64,000 bases of DNA from Helicostylum pulchrum (GCA_025677825.1 JAIXMO010000018.1:434001-498000), one strand, 5' to 3'; shown: positions 33,440 to 45,024, numbered from the stretch's first letter. The notes: generated from the letters alone by a model not told the origin. Translations and numbers: made by a program.

Positions 33440-34643
33440 ATGGCTGGTACCAAACACACACCTTCTTTTACAGGTTCACCTCATACAGTAAAGTATTTAA
33501 ACTTTGTTTCTGCTCATTGAACTCTTCCCCTTTCCCCCCCTTGACTAATCAACTATTGTGACAGGACCAAGCATTAGCAGGTTTTGGTGCTGGTATGATT
33601 TCTACTGCTTTACTTCACCCATTAGATCTTATTAAAATTAGATTCCAAGGTAAAGCATATATTCTGTTTCACTCTCCTTTTCTCTCTTTTAACAACTCTG
33701 TAGTCGACTCTGCTCGATTTTCTGTTAAACGGCCTATTATTGGAGGAACAATAAGATCTTTTAAATCGATTATAGCTGACGAAGGCATCTGGAGAGGTTT
33801 ATACCGAGGCGTTACACCCAACATGGCTGGAGCCACTATTAGTTGGGGTTTTTATTTCGGGTGGTATAGTTTAATTAAAAAGTATATGACAAAAGATGAT
33901 GAAGGAAAGTTATCTGCTGTACAACATTTGACTGCATCTGCAGAAGCTGGTAAAAAAAAAAAAAAAAGTTTTTTAGAAAACATATATATGTCTTATATAT
34001 TTTTTTTTCGGTAGGTGCATTGACTGCACTTATGGCTAATCCTCTTTGGGTCGTCAAGACTCGTATGTGTACAACAACTCATAATACGCCTGACGCATAT
34101 AAAGGATTATTAGATGGGTTAAAGAGATTGTATTTGGAAGAAGGAACCAGAGGACTTTATAGAGGTATAATCCCCGCTCTATTTGGCGTTTCTCACGGTG
34201 CCATCCAATTTATGGCGTACGAAGAAATGAAGAAAAAGAGAAACGAGTTGAGACAGGCAAACGGTATTATTTCTTCTGACGAACATAACGCTCAATTAAG
34301 TCAAACTGAATACTTGGTGATGGCTGCTACTTCTAAAGTAGCTGCTACTGTTATCACATACCCTTACCAAGTATTGAAAAGTAGATTACAGGTAATATAA
34401 AATTTGTCGGGACTGGTAAAAAAAAAGGAAAACTTTAATGCTTTTATCAAATTATAGAACGGTGTAACAAAAGATACATATACTGGTGTCATTGATTGTG
34501 GTAAAAAGATATTTCAAGCTGAAGGATATACTGGATTCTATAAAGGATTATCTCCAAACATTATTCGAGTTTTACCTGGTACCTGTATTACATTTTTAGT
34601 TTATGAAAATCTTACTCAATACTTTAAAAATCATGCTTCTTAA
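33440..34643 (+). CDS. FLX1: Mitochondrial carrier, SLC25A32/FLX1 type (folate/FAD)
   Basis: Five exons (33440-33487, 33565-33649, 33704-33949, 34015-34391, 34458-34643) give 313 residues. Three mitochondrial-carrier repeats have their signatures HPLDLIKIRFQ, NPLWVVKTRM and YPYQVLKSRLQ. The NPLW in repeat two and the YPYQ in repeat three are typical of the SLC25A32/FLX1 branch, as are RGLYRGVTPNMAGATISWGF and LFGVSHGAIQFMAYEEMK. These proteins sit in the inner membrane and move FAD or folates into the matrix; the exact substrate here is inferred from the family. Convergent with squalene synthase (168 bases between stops). Confidence 0.9.
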
Positions 34644-34811
34644 AGCAAATTGTATAATGTAAATTCAAAATTTAGATATCCCCCCCCCCGCACACACACA
34701 ACACTATTCGTATATAATAAAAAAAGCGTTATTATTTTTCTATAAAAGAAGTTTTGATTATTATAATTATTAATAGAGAAGAAGCGTTTGAAGTTATATA
34801 AATAAAAAAAT

Positions 34812-36389
34812 TTAAGCATCCTTAAAGTAGGTCATAATAAGAACACCAAGAAGACCAAGCAAAATAGGTAAAAGGATACTAGGTTGTTGAGCCTTTTGAA
34901 GGGCCTTTTGAGAAGGCTTATAATTAGCAGCAATCCATTGTTCAATCTAATACTAAAATTAAAAACCATGCTACATAATAATAATAATAATAAAAACTTA
35001 CTCTGCCAATAGCCATAGAGATCTTCATAAAGTTAGGATCAGTAGCCTCATTCTTTCTAGAGATAACAAAGATATATTCTCTAAAGATGGAAACAACATT
35101 ATCCATATCTGTACTGTTTGTAATTAACTTGACAGCTTCGCCCTTACGAATCTTGATATTACGATGATAGATATCAAGATTATTAAAAACGAGGGCAAGT
35201 GTAGAAATAGCCATCACTTGAGGAATAGCACAAAAATTGAAAACGGATTGGTTTGTAAGCTTTGAAAGGTAAGTAAGTACTTGAGGAACATCGTCTAATA
35301 CATTCAAAACCATATCACTTAAACAAGCTTGCGCCTAGAAAAAAAAATTAGTTTTTTTTTTTCCTCCTCGTATAAAATAAAAAGCTGTACCTTATCCTTG
35401 TATTCGGGCTTAGTTAAATCACTAAACTTTTCAACATATTTACCCCAAATCTCTTTAGGCCAGAATTGACGACCATCATCCAGATCTTCACGATAATCAC
35501 GAATAATATTAGTCTTTTGTAAAAAGAGACCCATAGAGTCAGATAAAGCTTTATCGTTAGCAATTTCTTTGGATTCAAGACCCGAAGCGGCAAAGAGGTC
35601 CGAAAGACCATAACCCACCAAACCAGCGACGTAGTGACAATAGAGATCGAAATCCTTAATTGTAGCAATAGCCGTGTTTTCACGATGCTCTCCAGATGCA
35701 TAGTCGGCCATACCGTCACCCATTAACTTTGTAATATTAGCAATCACCTTTTGATACTCGGGTTTAAGGCGAAGGAACTCGTCAATAACTACGTCAAAGT
35801 GAACTAATAACTCACGATCCTTTTCATTAGGACCATCTAATGACGAAGTAAAAAAATAATATCAATATCTCTCTCTCTCTCTCTCTCTTTCTACCCTTTC
35901 CCATATACACATAAAAACTTACTCTCAGTAAAGGTCCAACCCTTTTGGTAGATAACTTGGTCAAAGGATCTTAATAACTCAACTTTTCTGTCTAAATCCA
36001 AAGACATGTCATCTTCAATTGTATCCAAGCCACGTAAAACAAGGTAAAACAAACAAACCTATTTAAAGAGAGAGGGTAAATAAATGTAGAAAGAAAAAAA
36101 AAAAAAAACTTACAGCGTCCCTTAATTCTTCATCTAATTCTTGAATGACAGCAGCAAAGCTTCGAGAAGTCTACAAAACATTTAAAAAATAGAGTTGTAA
36201 ATAACCCGGACAGAGATGCATAAAAACTTAAAATACCATATTTAAAAAGTCATAACAACGTCTCTTTAAAGCGTCTTGAGCCAAACTTTGCTTCAAACGT
36301 TGAGCTGAAGGAGACTTGGGCGCGAACTTGTACTTGTATAAAGCATGAAGCTCAGAAGGCTTTGTAATGGAAGCAGCAAAAGCTTGCAT
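34812..36389 (-). CDS. ERG9: Squalene synthase (farnesyl-diphosphate farnesyltransferase)
   Basis: Six exons (36237-36389, 36114-36170, 35923-36058, 35391-35836, 35002-35334, 34812-34946) give 419 residues. The two Asp-rich Mg-binding motifs are present: DTIEDDMSLDLDRK and NIIRDYREDLDDGRQFWP. RSFAAVIQELDEELRDAVC and the YCHYVAGLVGYGLS region are typical. The C-terminus ends with a hydrophobic anchor (SILLPILLGLLGVLIMTYF) that would hold it in the endoplasmic reticulum membrane. The enzyme condenses two farnesyl diphosphates to squalene using NADPH, the first committed step to ergosterol. Intron 3 carries a (CT)n microsatellite at 35868-35889. Confidence 0.96.
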
Positions 36390-37433
36390 GATGACGAGTA
36401 AAATAAGGTTAAAGAAAGAAAGAGAGAAGCGAAATTCTTTTTTTTTTTTTGTACTTTGTTTTCTGTGTAAAAAAAAAAAAGGACAATTAAAAAAAAAGGT
36501 TAAAACAGCCAATAGTCAAAGAGGGGAGGGGTAGATTTTTTTGGGGAAATCTTGAAACAAATTGGCGCTTATGGTCTGTTAAGTTAAGTTTTGACAACTT
36601 GTAGACACACACTGATGTAAAAATGATTAAATAGATCACATGAGCAGATATAGGTGTATTTTCATTATCTTTTTTTTTTAGAGTAGGTAAACATCTTTTC
36701 TCTTTTCCTTTTTATCAGTTATGTATACCAGTAAATATTTTTTTTATATGTGCATCTTTTTAAAAGGGTTTATATCTTATTATTTACTTTTATGTCGGTA
36801 TACACGGGAATTTCTAGGTGCAAGCTCTATTTACACGTTCAAAAAAAAAAGTATGATGTATTACTTTTCACGTACCAAAAAAAAACAGCTTTGACTTTAC
36901 AGTGTTATATTTAGATGGACCACGTTTGAGCGTTTGTAACAAGTGCTCTTAAGCATGTTGGTTCCAAAAATGGGGAAGCACGAGTGTCCTCGATAGCTCT
37001 TTTTGGAACGGGAAACATGAAGGTAATTATTTATCTACAGCATTAAATATATACTTCTACTCACATATAAATAAAAGGCGCAGCTCACACGTTAGCAGAA
37101 TCCGGTCCGCCTCTTATCTTAAACGAGGATAAGATGTGGAAATTGTAGAAAAGAAAATGGGGCCGTTTGCCCTAACATGTAGTCCTGAACAATAAGTTAG
37201 TAAATAATTATTACTTTTGACAATATATTAATTTATTTGCTTTAGCCTCGTTCACTCCAAAAATAAGCGAAGAATTGGAGTGTTCTGCTTCCAAGTGGTC
37301 GGGAGAAACAACTTTAAATCATTTAAAGTTGTTTGATTCTGGCCATGTGCCGATTAACAATCTTCTTCAAACCAACATAATGCTGAGAAGACGTGTTTAA
37401 CCTGCTGTTTACCCATCAATGTATGGAATACGG
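36390..37433. other. Gene-poor stretch with coding-like scraps
   Basis: Holds the squalene synthase promoter at the left end and an R1 repeat piece (36615-36672). At 37080-37360 the plus strand reads in short coding-like scraps such as ISEELECSASKWSGETTLNH, but no family is recognised and no full gene can be built. Confidence 0.35.
36615..36672 (-). repeat. Dispersed repeat R1, short inverted piece
   Basis: In reverse complement it reads CTGCTCATGTGATCTATTTA then ATCATTTTTAC, matching the right end of R1 (for example 59593-59625). Confidence 0.55.
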
Positions 37434-37525
37434 CTGTACAAAATGTGGTGTGTACGATGATCAAACAAAAGAGTTTTACGACGGCTCGTTCAAGTTGATC
37501 ATCGTATACGCCACATGCTGTACAG
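37434..37525. repeat. Inverted repeat, 31-bp arms with 30-base loop
   Basis: The arm at 37434-37464 (CTGTACAAAATGTGGTGTGT onward) and the arm at 37495-37525 are reverse complements at 27 of 31 positions. On the plus strand both arms read as part of an open frame with two Cys-x2-Cys pairs (CTKCG and CTVC). It could form a long hairpin in RNA or DNA. Confidence 0.7.
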
Positions 37526-38146
37526 TTTGTACAAATCAACCCTTTGTGTTCTTAGGGAGATAATTTCTTGTTGGTTTCATTTTGTTCGGTAAGTAAACAT
37601 TTGTTTTTATATACTTGGTCAATGTTAACGTTTTTTTCACCTAACTAGAAAATAAATTTACTATGGTATGTGACAAGAACCCTTAAAACAAAATCACTGC
37701 AATTACCTGAAGAGAAAGATGACATGTCGAGCATGTTGCTGCCTATATTAAAAGCAGCTAACCAAGGAAGACTAATAACGGAACACACCAACGTGTTAGT
37801 TCGTAGGGCCCCGAAGGAGACCGAGATTAACTTGAACCGCGCCTCAGATCTTATTTTACCCTGCTACAACGTGCTATCAGGAAAAAAAAGAAGAGACAGT
37901 GAAGCCTAACTTTAACACGAACTTCTACTGATTTCGCGTTTGGCTGTTAATTATTAAAATTCTTGCTGCATGACTTATTTACACAATAAAAATGATTAAC
38001 TAACTATCGGATATGTAAATACCAGCATTATGAGGTTAATGGTAGTATAATTACGCCATGATTAGTGACCCGTCCCTATTTTATCATCACATCTTAAAAA
38101 GCTTTTTTTTTTTCTTATTTTCCTTTTTCTTATACAAACAGATGCC
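37526..38146. other. Gene-poor stretch with one short ORF
   Basis: An ORF at 37670-37909 (79 residues; LPEEKDDMSSMLLPILKAAN then GRLITEHTNVLVRRAPKETE) has protein-like composition but no known domain. It may be a fragment of a decayed gene. The rest is AT-rich. Confidence 0.35.
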
Positions 38147-38235
38147 GTTCTTCTTAGAGCGATGGCCATCCGTACAGGTAAGTAAAAAGTAACAGGCCAT
38201 TTTTTAATGGACCGTGCAAATTGAACAATGTATAT
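38147..38235. repeat. Short dispersed module, copy 3
   Basis: GTTCTTCTTAGAGCGATGGC, then CATCCGTACAGGTAAGTAAA and CATTTTTTAATGGACCGTGC, matches 6941-7040 and 32205-32290. Direction is the same in all three. Confidence 0.55.
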
Positions 38236-38640
38236 TTTTATTACTGAACGTGAAACGAAGATCACGTACCAGCAAGTATAATGACAGGTTATTAGGTGAG
38301 TAACTGCTTTTTTTTTTAAAAAAAGTTAATTGGCTCTGATGACGGAAAACAATTAGTGTTTAGCATGAATTTAAAGCAGCAGAATCACACTCAATAAAAT
38401 CACACAAAAAGTATACGTGATTCAAAAACTCAGGCACTTGTAAAATTCACATTAATGCATAACGCGTTTATGTACACAAACAGACACAGAAGATAAAAAA
38501 CAAATTGATTTTTTAATGGAAATTTTAATTTTTTTAAGCTTACAAGAAAATAGGATTCATTGCAATAAGAAAAAAAAGAAGAAAAGAAAAGAGAGAAAAA
38601 GGGGGATTTTTTGATTTGTAAAAAAGTGAAGTCAAGAAAT

Positions 38641-39458
38641 TTACTCCTTCTTGGGCTTCTTGGACTTTCTGACACCAAAGAACTTCTTCTCACGGTTCTT
38701 CTTTTCCTTACGTTGCTTACGACCACCCTTGGGTGCTTCAGCAAGACCAATACGGACAAGACGATGCTTAGGCTCGAACTTCTTGAGGGCTTCGACGTTA
38801 TCGTAGATCAAGGCGAAACCAGTGGTCTTTCCACCACCGAAATGGGTCTTGAAACCAAAGACGGAAACAACTTCCTTATCGGACTTGTACATCTTACCAA
38901 TCTTGGTACGGAGCTCATCCTTGGAAACGTTAGCGAGTCCAGGGTGAATGACATCGACAACCATTTGCTTACGTTGGAGCAAACGGTTAGTAAGGAACTT
39001 ACGAGTACGGATGGTGACAGTAGAAGCGTCGGCCTGTATTTTTTTTTGAGAAAAAGTAATTTAGATGTTAGTTCATTTTTTATAAATGTGGTTCAATTGA
39101 GAAAGAGAAGGAGACGTTATATGTCTGCACATGAGAAATGTAGTTATTGTATCTTTTTTTTTTTGGTGGTTTCTAAAAAATTCGTTATCCATACAGTTGA
39201 ATCTATAATTCCATCCATCCATCCATCCATACATACATATTGATATTATCGACTCTGCTCAATCATCTTCGTCGTTCATCTATAAGTTGGTGTCTATCTA
39301 TAAAGCTGTTGTCTGTTCATCCAATTCAATACTTTGATATCCAGTTAAAAAAAATACAATAAACTACATCCTCTACTGATTCATATGCCATCCATCCGTA
39401 ATTCAATAGATGGATGATTATCTCTTCTCTTTCTATACATAATCATATTACGCACCAT
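38641..39458 (-). CDS. RPS24: Ribosomal protein eS24
   Basis: Main exon 38641-39033 encodes [20 protein letters not shown] onward to the stop, 130 residues with the conserved [20 protein letters not shown] and [13 protein letters not shown]. The start codon must lie upstream of the TACAG acceptor. An ATG at 39456-39458 followed directly by GTGCGT gives an exon that codes only for Met, as in animal RPS24 genes, and a 422-base intron, much longer than others here. A pyrimidine-rich tract on the sense strand near 39570-39600 is a plausible start of transcription. The start assignment is less certain than the product. The intron contains a (CCAT)n repeat. Confidence 0.9.
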
Positions 39459-39627
39459 TGTATTGAAGAATAAAGAGAAGGATCTAAGACTTACCGCACT
39501 TTGCGATGTCAATATACGGCCCACAGAGGCCCCCACTTTACCAGCCCGTACTATTTCAATGTCCGCACCGGATTTTTAAAAAAAGAGAAAAAAGACGTTT
39601 ATTATTTTTTATGCAAAAAAGTATTTG

Positions 39628-40723
39628 TTAGTGGTGATGAGATTCACTTAAAGCGATACCAGCCATTAAAATCATACCGACAATCATAGCTAATAATTCC
39701 TTTACTGGTTGTAATTTACTAGTATTTTTAGCTTCTAATAATTCAGGAATAACACCAACGGTTGCAATATAAAGGAAACCACCAGCAGTAGCAGGAATAA
39801 CAAGGTCTCCCCAAGTCACGGAAGTGCCAAATAAACCATGATGATGATGGTGGTGGCTATCAGAATGCGACAAACGGTTTGCCATTTCTTCAATAAAGAT
39901 ACCAATAAATGTACCAATATAAGCGCCTATAGCGGTTGTAAATTGAGCCATCATGGCGCGTTTCTTTGAGAATCCAGATTGTATCAAGATGGCATAATCA
40001 CTTACTTCATGAGGAATCTCATGAAAGAATACAGCTACAGCAGTCGTGGCACCAATAGCTGGAGAAGCATAAAATGAAGCAGCCATGGCAATACCATCGG
40101 TAAGATTATGGGTGAAATCAGCTAATAGGTTAAGGTAGGTACTGGCACGTACTTGTTGTTCAATTTCCTTTTTAGCTTCCTTTTCTTCCTTTTTACCACG
40201 TTGACGCAATTCTTCCTTTGTCTCGGTTACTGGTGCATCATCGTTCTTTTTATGGTCATGATGGTGACTATGGTCATGTCCAGTCTTACCGTAAAATGCT
40301 CTCATACATTTATCTGCAGCATAAAATAAGAACAAGCCTGCAAATATACCTGTACCAATCAATACATTTTTCTTTTCATCGTTATGATCGTGATGGTGTT
40401 GATCCTTTTCGTGTCCGTGTCCGTGGTCGTGACTACTGCTAAATGCGTGAGGTAATAAATGTAAAAAGACATCACCTAATAAACTACCTGTTTTGTTTTA
40501 TTTACTGTTAACATAAAAAAAAAAAAAACGATAAGAAAGTATGTATATATGACTTACCGACAGCAAAGTTAACTAATACGTTTAAAGTGGAGGGTTTGAT
40601 ATTTGGAGGTACAAAATATAAAAGTAGATTGGGAATGATGGAAATGTATGAAGTGGCTAAAAGAGAATTGACCATTGCATTTCCCGGGAAAAGGAAAGCA
40701 AGCGTCGAAGTTGCTTGTGACAT
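39628..40723 (-). CDS. ZIP-family zinc transporter (KE4/ZIP7-like)
   Basis: Two exons (40558-40723, 39628-40487) give 341 residues. The family signatures are FTHNLTDGIAMAASF in one membrane helix and HEIPHEVSDYAILIQSGF in the next, which form the metal site. His-rich loops (HDHGHGHEKDQHHHDHNDE region, then GHDHSHHHDHKKND and SDSHHHHHHG) and the SHHH end are typical of the ZIP7/Yke4 branch of the endoplasmic reticulum or Golgi. It would release zinc from these stores to the cytosol. About six to eight membrane helices are visible. Its stop lies 170 bases upstream of the eS24 start on the same strand. Confidence 0.92.
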
Positions 40724-41188
40724 TTTCTTTTTCTTTTTTTTCTGAAAAAAAAAAGGGGGAAAAGGTAAAGAAAAAGACGTAAAAAGTTTTTTTTTAAAGA
40801 AAAAAAGACGTGATTCCAACTGATTGGATCTTCGACAAGTTATTTTACTCCGTATGCAAGTATAGCAATTTTTAAAACAGAGGTCAAAGTTCATTAATTT
40901 AATTTACTGTTTTCCGATTTCAAATAAAGAAGGTATTTCGGTGACTTATCTTATATGATTCATATGGTAAAGCTGCCGATAGACAAAGTAACGTACAAAA
41001 AAAAAAAAAGACATCGAAAGAAAAAGAGCAACATATAACCAATGTAGTCTACCTTAAAGATCTATTGGGATCAAATGTATATTGCTAGATATGTTATAAA
41101 GAGTCTTAAAATAATTAGGTAGGTGGGCTTATTTATTTACTTAAGTAACTAATGATATATGTATAAACAAAAAAGACAATATTCTTAT
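40724..41188. other. Upstream region of the ZIP gene
   Basis: Promoter region of the zinc transporter followed by AT-rich sequence with runs of A. No coding sequence recognised. Confidence 0.4.
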
Positions 41189-41584
41189 TTATATCATATT
41201 TGTAAAACATTGTCTCCAAACCCGCGGGGCGACGACTCCGCCTATCGTAGCGAGGTAGGCGACTAGTTTTTCAATAACACCATCTTTGACATCAGTTACA
41301 CAAAACGGAAGATCAATATCGTTAATTTTTTCAACGGCACATCAGTCTTCAGATACGAGTCTAATAGCATAAATATCAGCTTCTAAACCTTCACAGACAA
41401 CAAAAGGTAGGATAAACGATTTAGCTTCTTCATAGCCAAATTTAGCATGTCTAATATGTTGCTTCAGGTGGATAAGGCTTGCTACAACTTCTTTGGACTT
41501 ATCATAGTAAAACTTTCTGGCTGTTGCTTGCTTTGCGTACCCGGAAATACATAAATCAAGTCGTGGGAGCTTGAGCCGATACAA
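41189..41584 (-). pseudogene. Lineage-specific protein remnant with in-frame TGA
   Basis: The minus strand has LPRLDLCISGYAKQATARKF, then SKEVVASLIHLKQHIRHAKF and FILPFVVCEGLEADIYAIRL; after a TGA it continues in the same frame with DIDLPFCVTDVKDGVIEKLV to a TAA at 41189. The tail shares the G-hydrophobic-x-A-x-I-Y and hydrophobic-P layout with the pieces at 11.3, 50.8 and 58.4 kb. A possible upstream exon (LTISLKFTGLLWKIFSVEVL, 41712-41790) does not join in phase. Apart from the TGA the frame is clean, so the loss may be recent. Confidence 0.5.
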
Positions 41585-42582
41585 TTCTTAAATCCTACCT
41601 CGATTCGTTAAGTTCTTTTTGGGAAAAAAAGGGCTCTTCGTATCACCCCTATCGAAACGTATATAAGTATAAAAATAAAAGACATGGATGGAAAAGAGAA
41701 GAAAAATTCTTACGGGATTAATTTGCAACACTTCCACGGAAAAGATTTTCCATAAGAGGCCCGTAAATTTTAAGGATATAGTCAGCCTCACTACATCCTT
41801 CTTATGAAAACAGACACTTATCATAAAGCATAGTTTCAAGATTACATGAAGAAATGAGTAAATGTTATCTAAACTAATAATAAAAATAAGAAACTAACAT
41901 TCGAAAATACATTCTTTTGATGCTTTTTTGGGGTTTGGATTCGTTTGTTTCTTTAATCATTTTGGCTAGAAAAGCATCTTCTTCAAGATTGAGCTAATGG
42001 GTATCGCGAGTCTTTTGGGACTATCATCGGACGCTTCGGTAGGAGCTATATGTCTTGTGGTAACAAGAGCAGTTCCTTCAAGACGTGATTATAGTGTTGT
42101 ATTATTGCGATGTTCCCTTTCTGAAAACATCATTCAAAAAGTAAGTAGGCTTCGTTTTATAGAATGATGCTTCATTTTCAATCTTTCTTTTGATAAAAAT
42201 GGTCGTTTGATAAATACTAGAAAAGAAGTAAGTAAGCTATTATTATTAGAAAAGGTAGCGCTTCATTACATTAGACTTTCTTTTTTCACAACCCTCTGAC
42301 ACTCAGTTGTGTGGTTTGTGAGGCTTATTCCTGCAGCTTTATCTTTACTTACAGCACTTTGTTCTTTTTCAGCAACACATCACCAGGATTCAAGCGTTGC
42401 TGTCAAAAAAATGGCCTAATCGAAAAGTGAGACTCGGATTATTAAACGATTCTTTGGACAAATTACCATATATTCATTAATTTTCATATTAACCGCCTAC
42501 TTGTGAAATGCATTCAATCTTCTTCGGCTAAGGTGTGTCTAGATTAGAAACAAATAGAAAATCTATGACTTTTTTTTTGGAG
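41585..42582. other. Gene-poor stretch with possible exon scraps
   Basis: Plus-strand scraps such as GIASLLGLSSDASVGAICLV (42000-42065), ending at a GTAAGT near 42140, and ALLSKKWPNRKVRLGLLNDS (42395-42455) look coding but do not assemble into a gene. Otherwise AT-rich. Confidence 0.3.
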
Positions 42583-42915
42583 AGTACACATACTTTTATA
42601 ACACCGTGTTAAAAGAAAAAAAAAGTAACGCGTCATGGCCTTATGCTAGCTTATGCCTAGCATTTGCTTTAGGGAAAACTACGTCCTTTTTCATAGACAT
42701 GAAGAAAACGAAAATGCTAAAAAAAAATGCAGAATAATAAATATGAGCTCCTTTAAAAGGTAAACATATAAAAAATACTTACAAGTGGTATGCATATGTA
42801 AAGGAAAGGAGGAAGAAAAGTGATTTATCTATTTATTTAAAAAAAATGATAGAATGAATATCTTGGGCTGATAAAATGTGTCACTTTTACTTATGTGATC
42901 TACTTACAGCTGAAG
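42583..42915 (+). repeat. Dispersed repeat R1, full-length copy
   Basis: About 333 bases. Blocks in order: GTACACATACTTTTATAACAC; TCATGGCCTTATGCTAGCTT; ATTTGCTTTAGGGAAAAC; AGCTCCTTTAAAAGG; GTAAAGGAAAGGAGGAAGAA; AAGTGATTTATCTATTTATT; TCTTGGGCTGATAAAATGTG; TCACTTTTACTTATGTGATC. The same order occurs at 59262-59625. There is no ORF of note, so it is non-autonomous. No clear terminal repeat was established. Confidence 0.8.
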
Positions 42916-43037
42916 AAAATAGATTGGGCCACAAAAAAAAATCTGGCTGTTTATTACTCTCTTTTATTATTTCGGTGTTAAGCCTCAATATTTTGACACA
43001 ATATTAATACCAAATGATTGATGGATTTCGCTCTATT

Positions 43038-43437
43038 CTATTGCCACATGACATGTTTCTTGAGCTCAGGTAAGTTAGACATAGGATTTACAATACAATG
43101 GACATAGGAGCAGGACAGGCTACTTTCTCTAACTGGATAATTGAATTTGGCGAGAGGGATTGATTCAATCAAATTACGTACAACAAGTAATAGCGGGTTC
43201 ATATCATCATCATCTTCATCAGAAAGAATGTTACCTATCTTCTTCGAAGCTGCTTTAGTCGAAATTGATTTGTCTCGTAAACCAATAAGAATATCTTCCA
43301 ATTTTGCTTTTTTGATTGGGTCTAGTCGGTACGTCTTCACATTGAACTTTTCCTTGAATTTTTTTTTCAATCAATGCTGTAGCGGTGCTGGGGAGATGGT
43401 TGTTGAATAATGAGCTACTTTGATCAGGTTTTATCAA
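43038..43437 (-). pseudogene. Frameshifted lineage-specific protein remnant
   Basis: The main open stretch reads YRLDPIKKAKLEDILIGLRD, an acidic NILSDEDDDDMNPLLL, then ESSLSCSYVHCIVNPMSNLP to a TAG at 43038. Upstream the coding texture switches frame at a run of A (LPSTATALIEKK to KFKEKFNVK at about 43365). This suggests a frameshift in a homopolymer. No known domain; similar in texture to the other degenerate pieces. Confidence 0.4.
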
Positions 43438-43439
43438 TA

Positions 43440-43635
43440 GAATGTTTGAAAATGCTAGTAACTAATGTGATTTATTTAATCATTTTTACGTGACACATCA
43501 AAAGTACCGTTTCAACTTGTTTCAAGCAAGAAGCTAAAAAAAAAACGCTGTGATATTTTTGCTTTAGTTTTATTTTTTCATCTTGGGCTGATAAAATGGG
43601 TGGTCACTTGTTTACTCATTTGATCTGTAGTCGGC
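43440..43635 (+). repeat. Dispersed repeat R1, rearranged pieces
   Basis: AATGTGATTTATTTAATCAT (43465 region) and CATCTTGGGCTGATAAAATG, GGTGGTCACTTGTTTACTCA, TTTGATCTGTAG (43580-43632) match the right end of R1. A stretch between them (ACTTGTTTCAAGCAAGAAGC) also occurs in similar form at 50157. Confidence 0.6.
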
Positions 43636-43863
43636 TAATCTTGGCACGGCTTCAGATTACTTTTTCTTGTACTACTAATTACTATATAACTTGATCCACA
43701 ACAATAACATTACAAAACATATAAATATCTCTATCTTTTTTACAAATAAACATTATTCTATTTTTACTTTATAAATTCTGTTCTTTATTTTTATTATTTA
43801 AATCTAGTAATCCCAGCTATCTTTTATACTCAGTACTTTTACATGATCTATTTAATCATTTGT

Positions 43864-43960
43864 TTCATGCAAGAAATTAGATGCCTGTCGTTTATTGGCT
43901 AAATTACCTTTTTCTGAGTGCTGTAATTGGTTAAATTATCTTTTTTCTACAGTAGGCCGT
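43864..43960. repeat. Dispersed module B, copy 2
   Basis: TTTCATGCAAGAAATTAGAT, GCCTGTCGTTTATTGGCTAA and ATTACCTTTTTC match 13331-13483. A second, diverged TTGGTTAAATTATCTTTTTT follows, so the end of the module is itself partly duplicated. Confidence 0.6.
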
Positions 43961-45024
43961 ATTCATTTTATTGTACATGATGGCTACCCGATCCAAACAT
44001 GGCAAGAGGCTCTTTCGTGTATTTATTATTTCCAAAAAGAAAAAACCCAACTGCGTTAACCTCATTACCGCAATGAGTATCACTCACTCTACCCATGGGC
44101 CTTCATGAACCATGGTAGTTTTAAGAGGACTAAAAACCAAAGTCCGTACAAAGATACTGGATCTGACAATACATCCTTGTTTAGAGAGAATATATCAGTG
44201 TATCGATTGGAAGGAAGTAACGATAATACTGCAAAAACCATTAAAGTATGCAAATCAGCCGGTCCAGATTTTATTTTGTAATAAGGGCCCAGAATTTTAC
44301 AGAAAAAAAAAAGCAGTTTGACGATTCAAAAAGGTATGATGTTCTATTCTGTTTATTCAAAAAAAGGCCTGCCGCATGAGCTAAATAAGTACAATAGGTA
44401 CATATATTAATATAAATGTATGTACGAGTGCACTAAACGAATAGAACTAGTAGAATTGATGACAATTTTATTACTATGACATTTTATCGACATTTCAGTT
44501 TGGTTATCCAGGCAGCTTTTATAAAAAATTAGTACAATTCATGCATTTACTCTGCAATTGTCGTATGTCTTAAATCTACATTCAGCATCAACAATAGGCT
44601 TACAACATGAGAATTTTTTAATGTAACGCGTGGCATTGTAAACTTATTTTTTTAAAAGTTAAAAAAGAGTAATAAAAAAGGATGATAAAATAGAGATGAG
44701 TCGCTTTTATTTACTCATGTGATATATTTGCTAATCGTGGCGTAATAATACTAACTTACAAATGTTTACTTGTTGTCCCAACTTGATTCAAACGAGTTTC
44801 CTTTTTATTCAGATTAAAAACTAAGTTGAACATGTAAATAGTTAAATCATGCGAAATGAACCATTTTTCATGTACCAGGTGTCCCACTTTATTTAATTGG
44901 CTGTAATTATTACTATTTATTTTAGATAAACACGGACTGATATTTGGTTAAATTGTGTTTCTCTTGGTTCTCAGAGCAGATCCTTTTTTATACATGTATA
45001 AAAAAAGAACACTTTGATACTAAC
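43961..45024. other. Gene-poor stretch with one R1 piece
   Basis: An ORF at 44112-44321 has protein-like parts (TKILDLTIHPCLERIYQCID) but no family. An R1 right end (GATAAAATAGAGATGAGTCG then CTTTTATTTACTCATGTGAT) lies at 44690-44755. The rest is AT-rich. Confidence 0.4.

Noticed and set aside
32205..38235. The repeated AGAGTAATGGC...CCGTAAAGGTAAG module as a shared coding exon with donor
   Set aside because: Similarity continues past the donor into the would-be intron in all copies, so a non-coding or opposite-strand origin is equally likely; kept as a repeat only.
38611..39243. 210-residue open frame opposite eS24
   Set aside because: It lies antisense to a highly expressed, codon-biased ribosomal gene; such shadow frames are common and the protein has no coherent domain.
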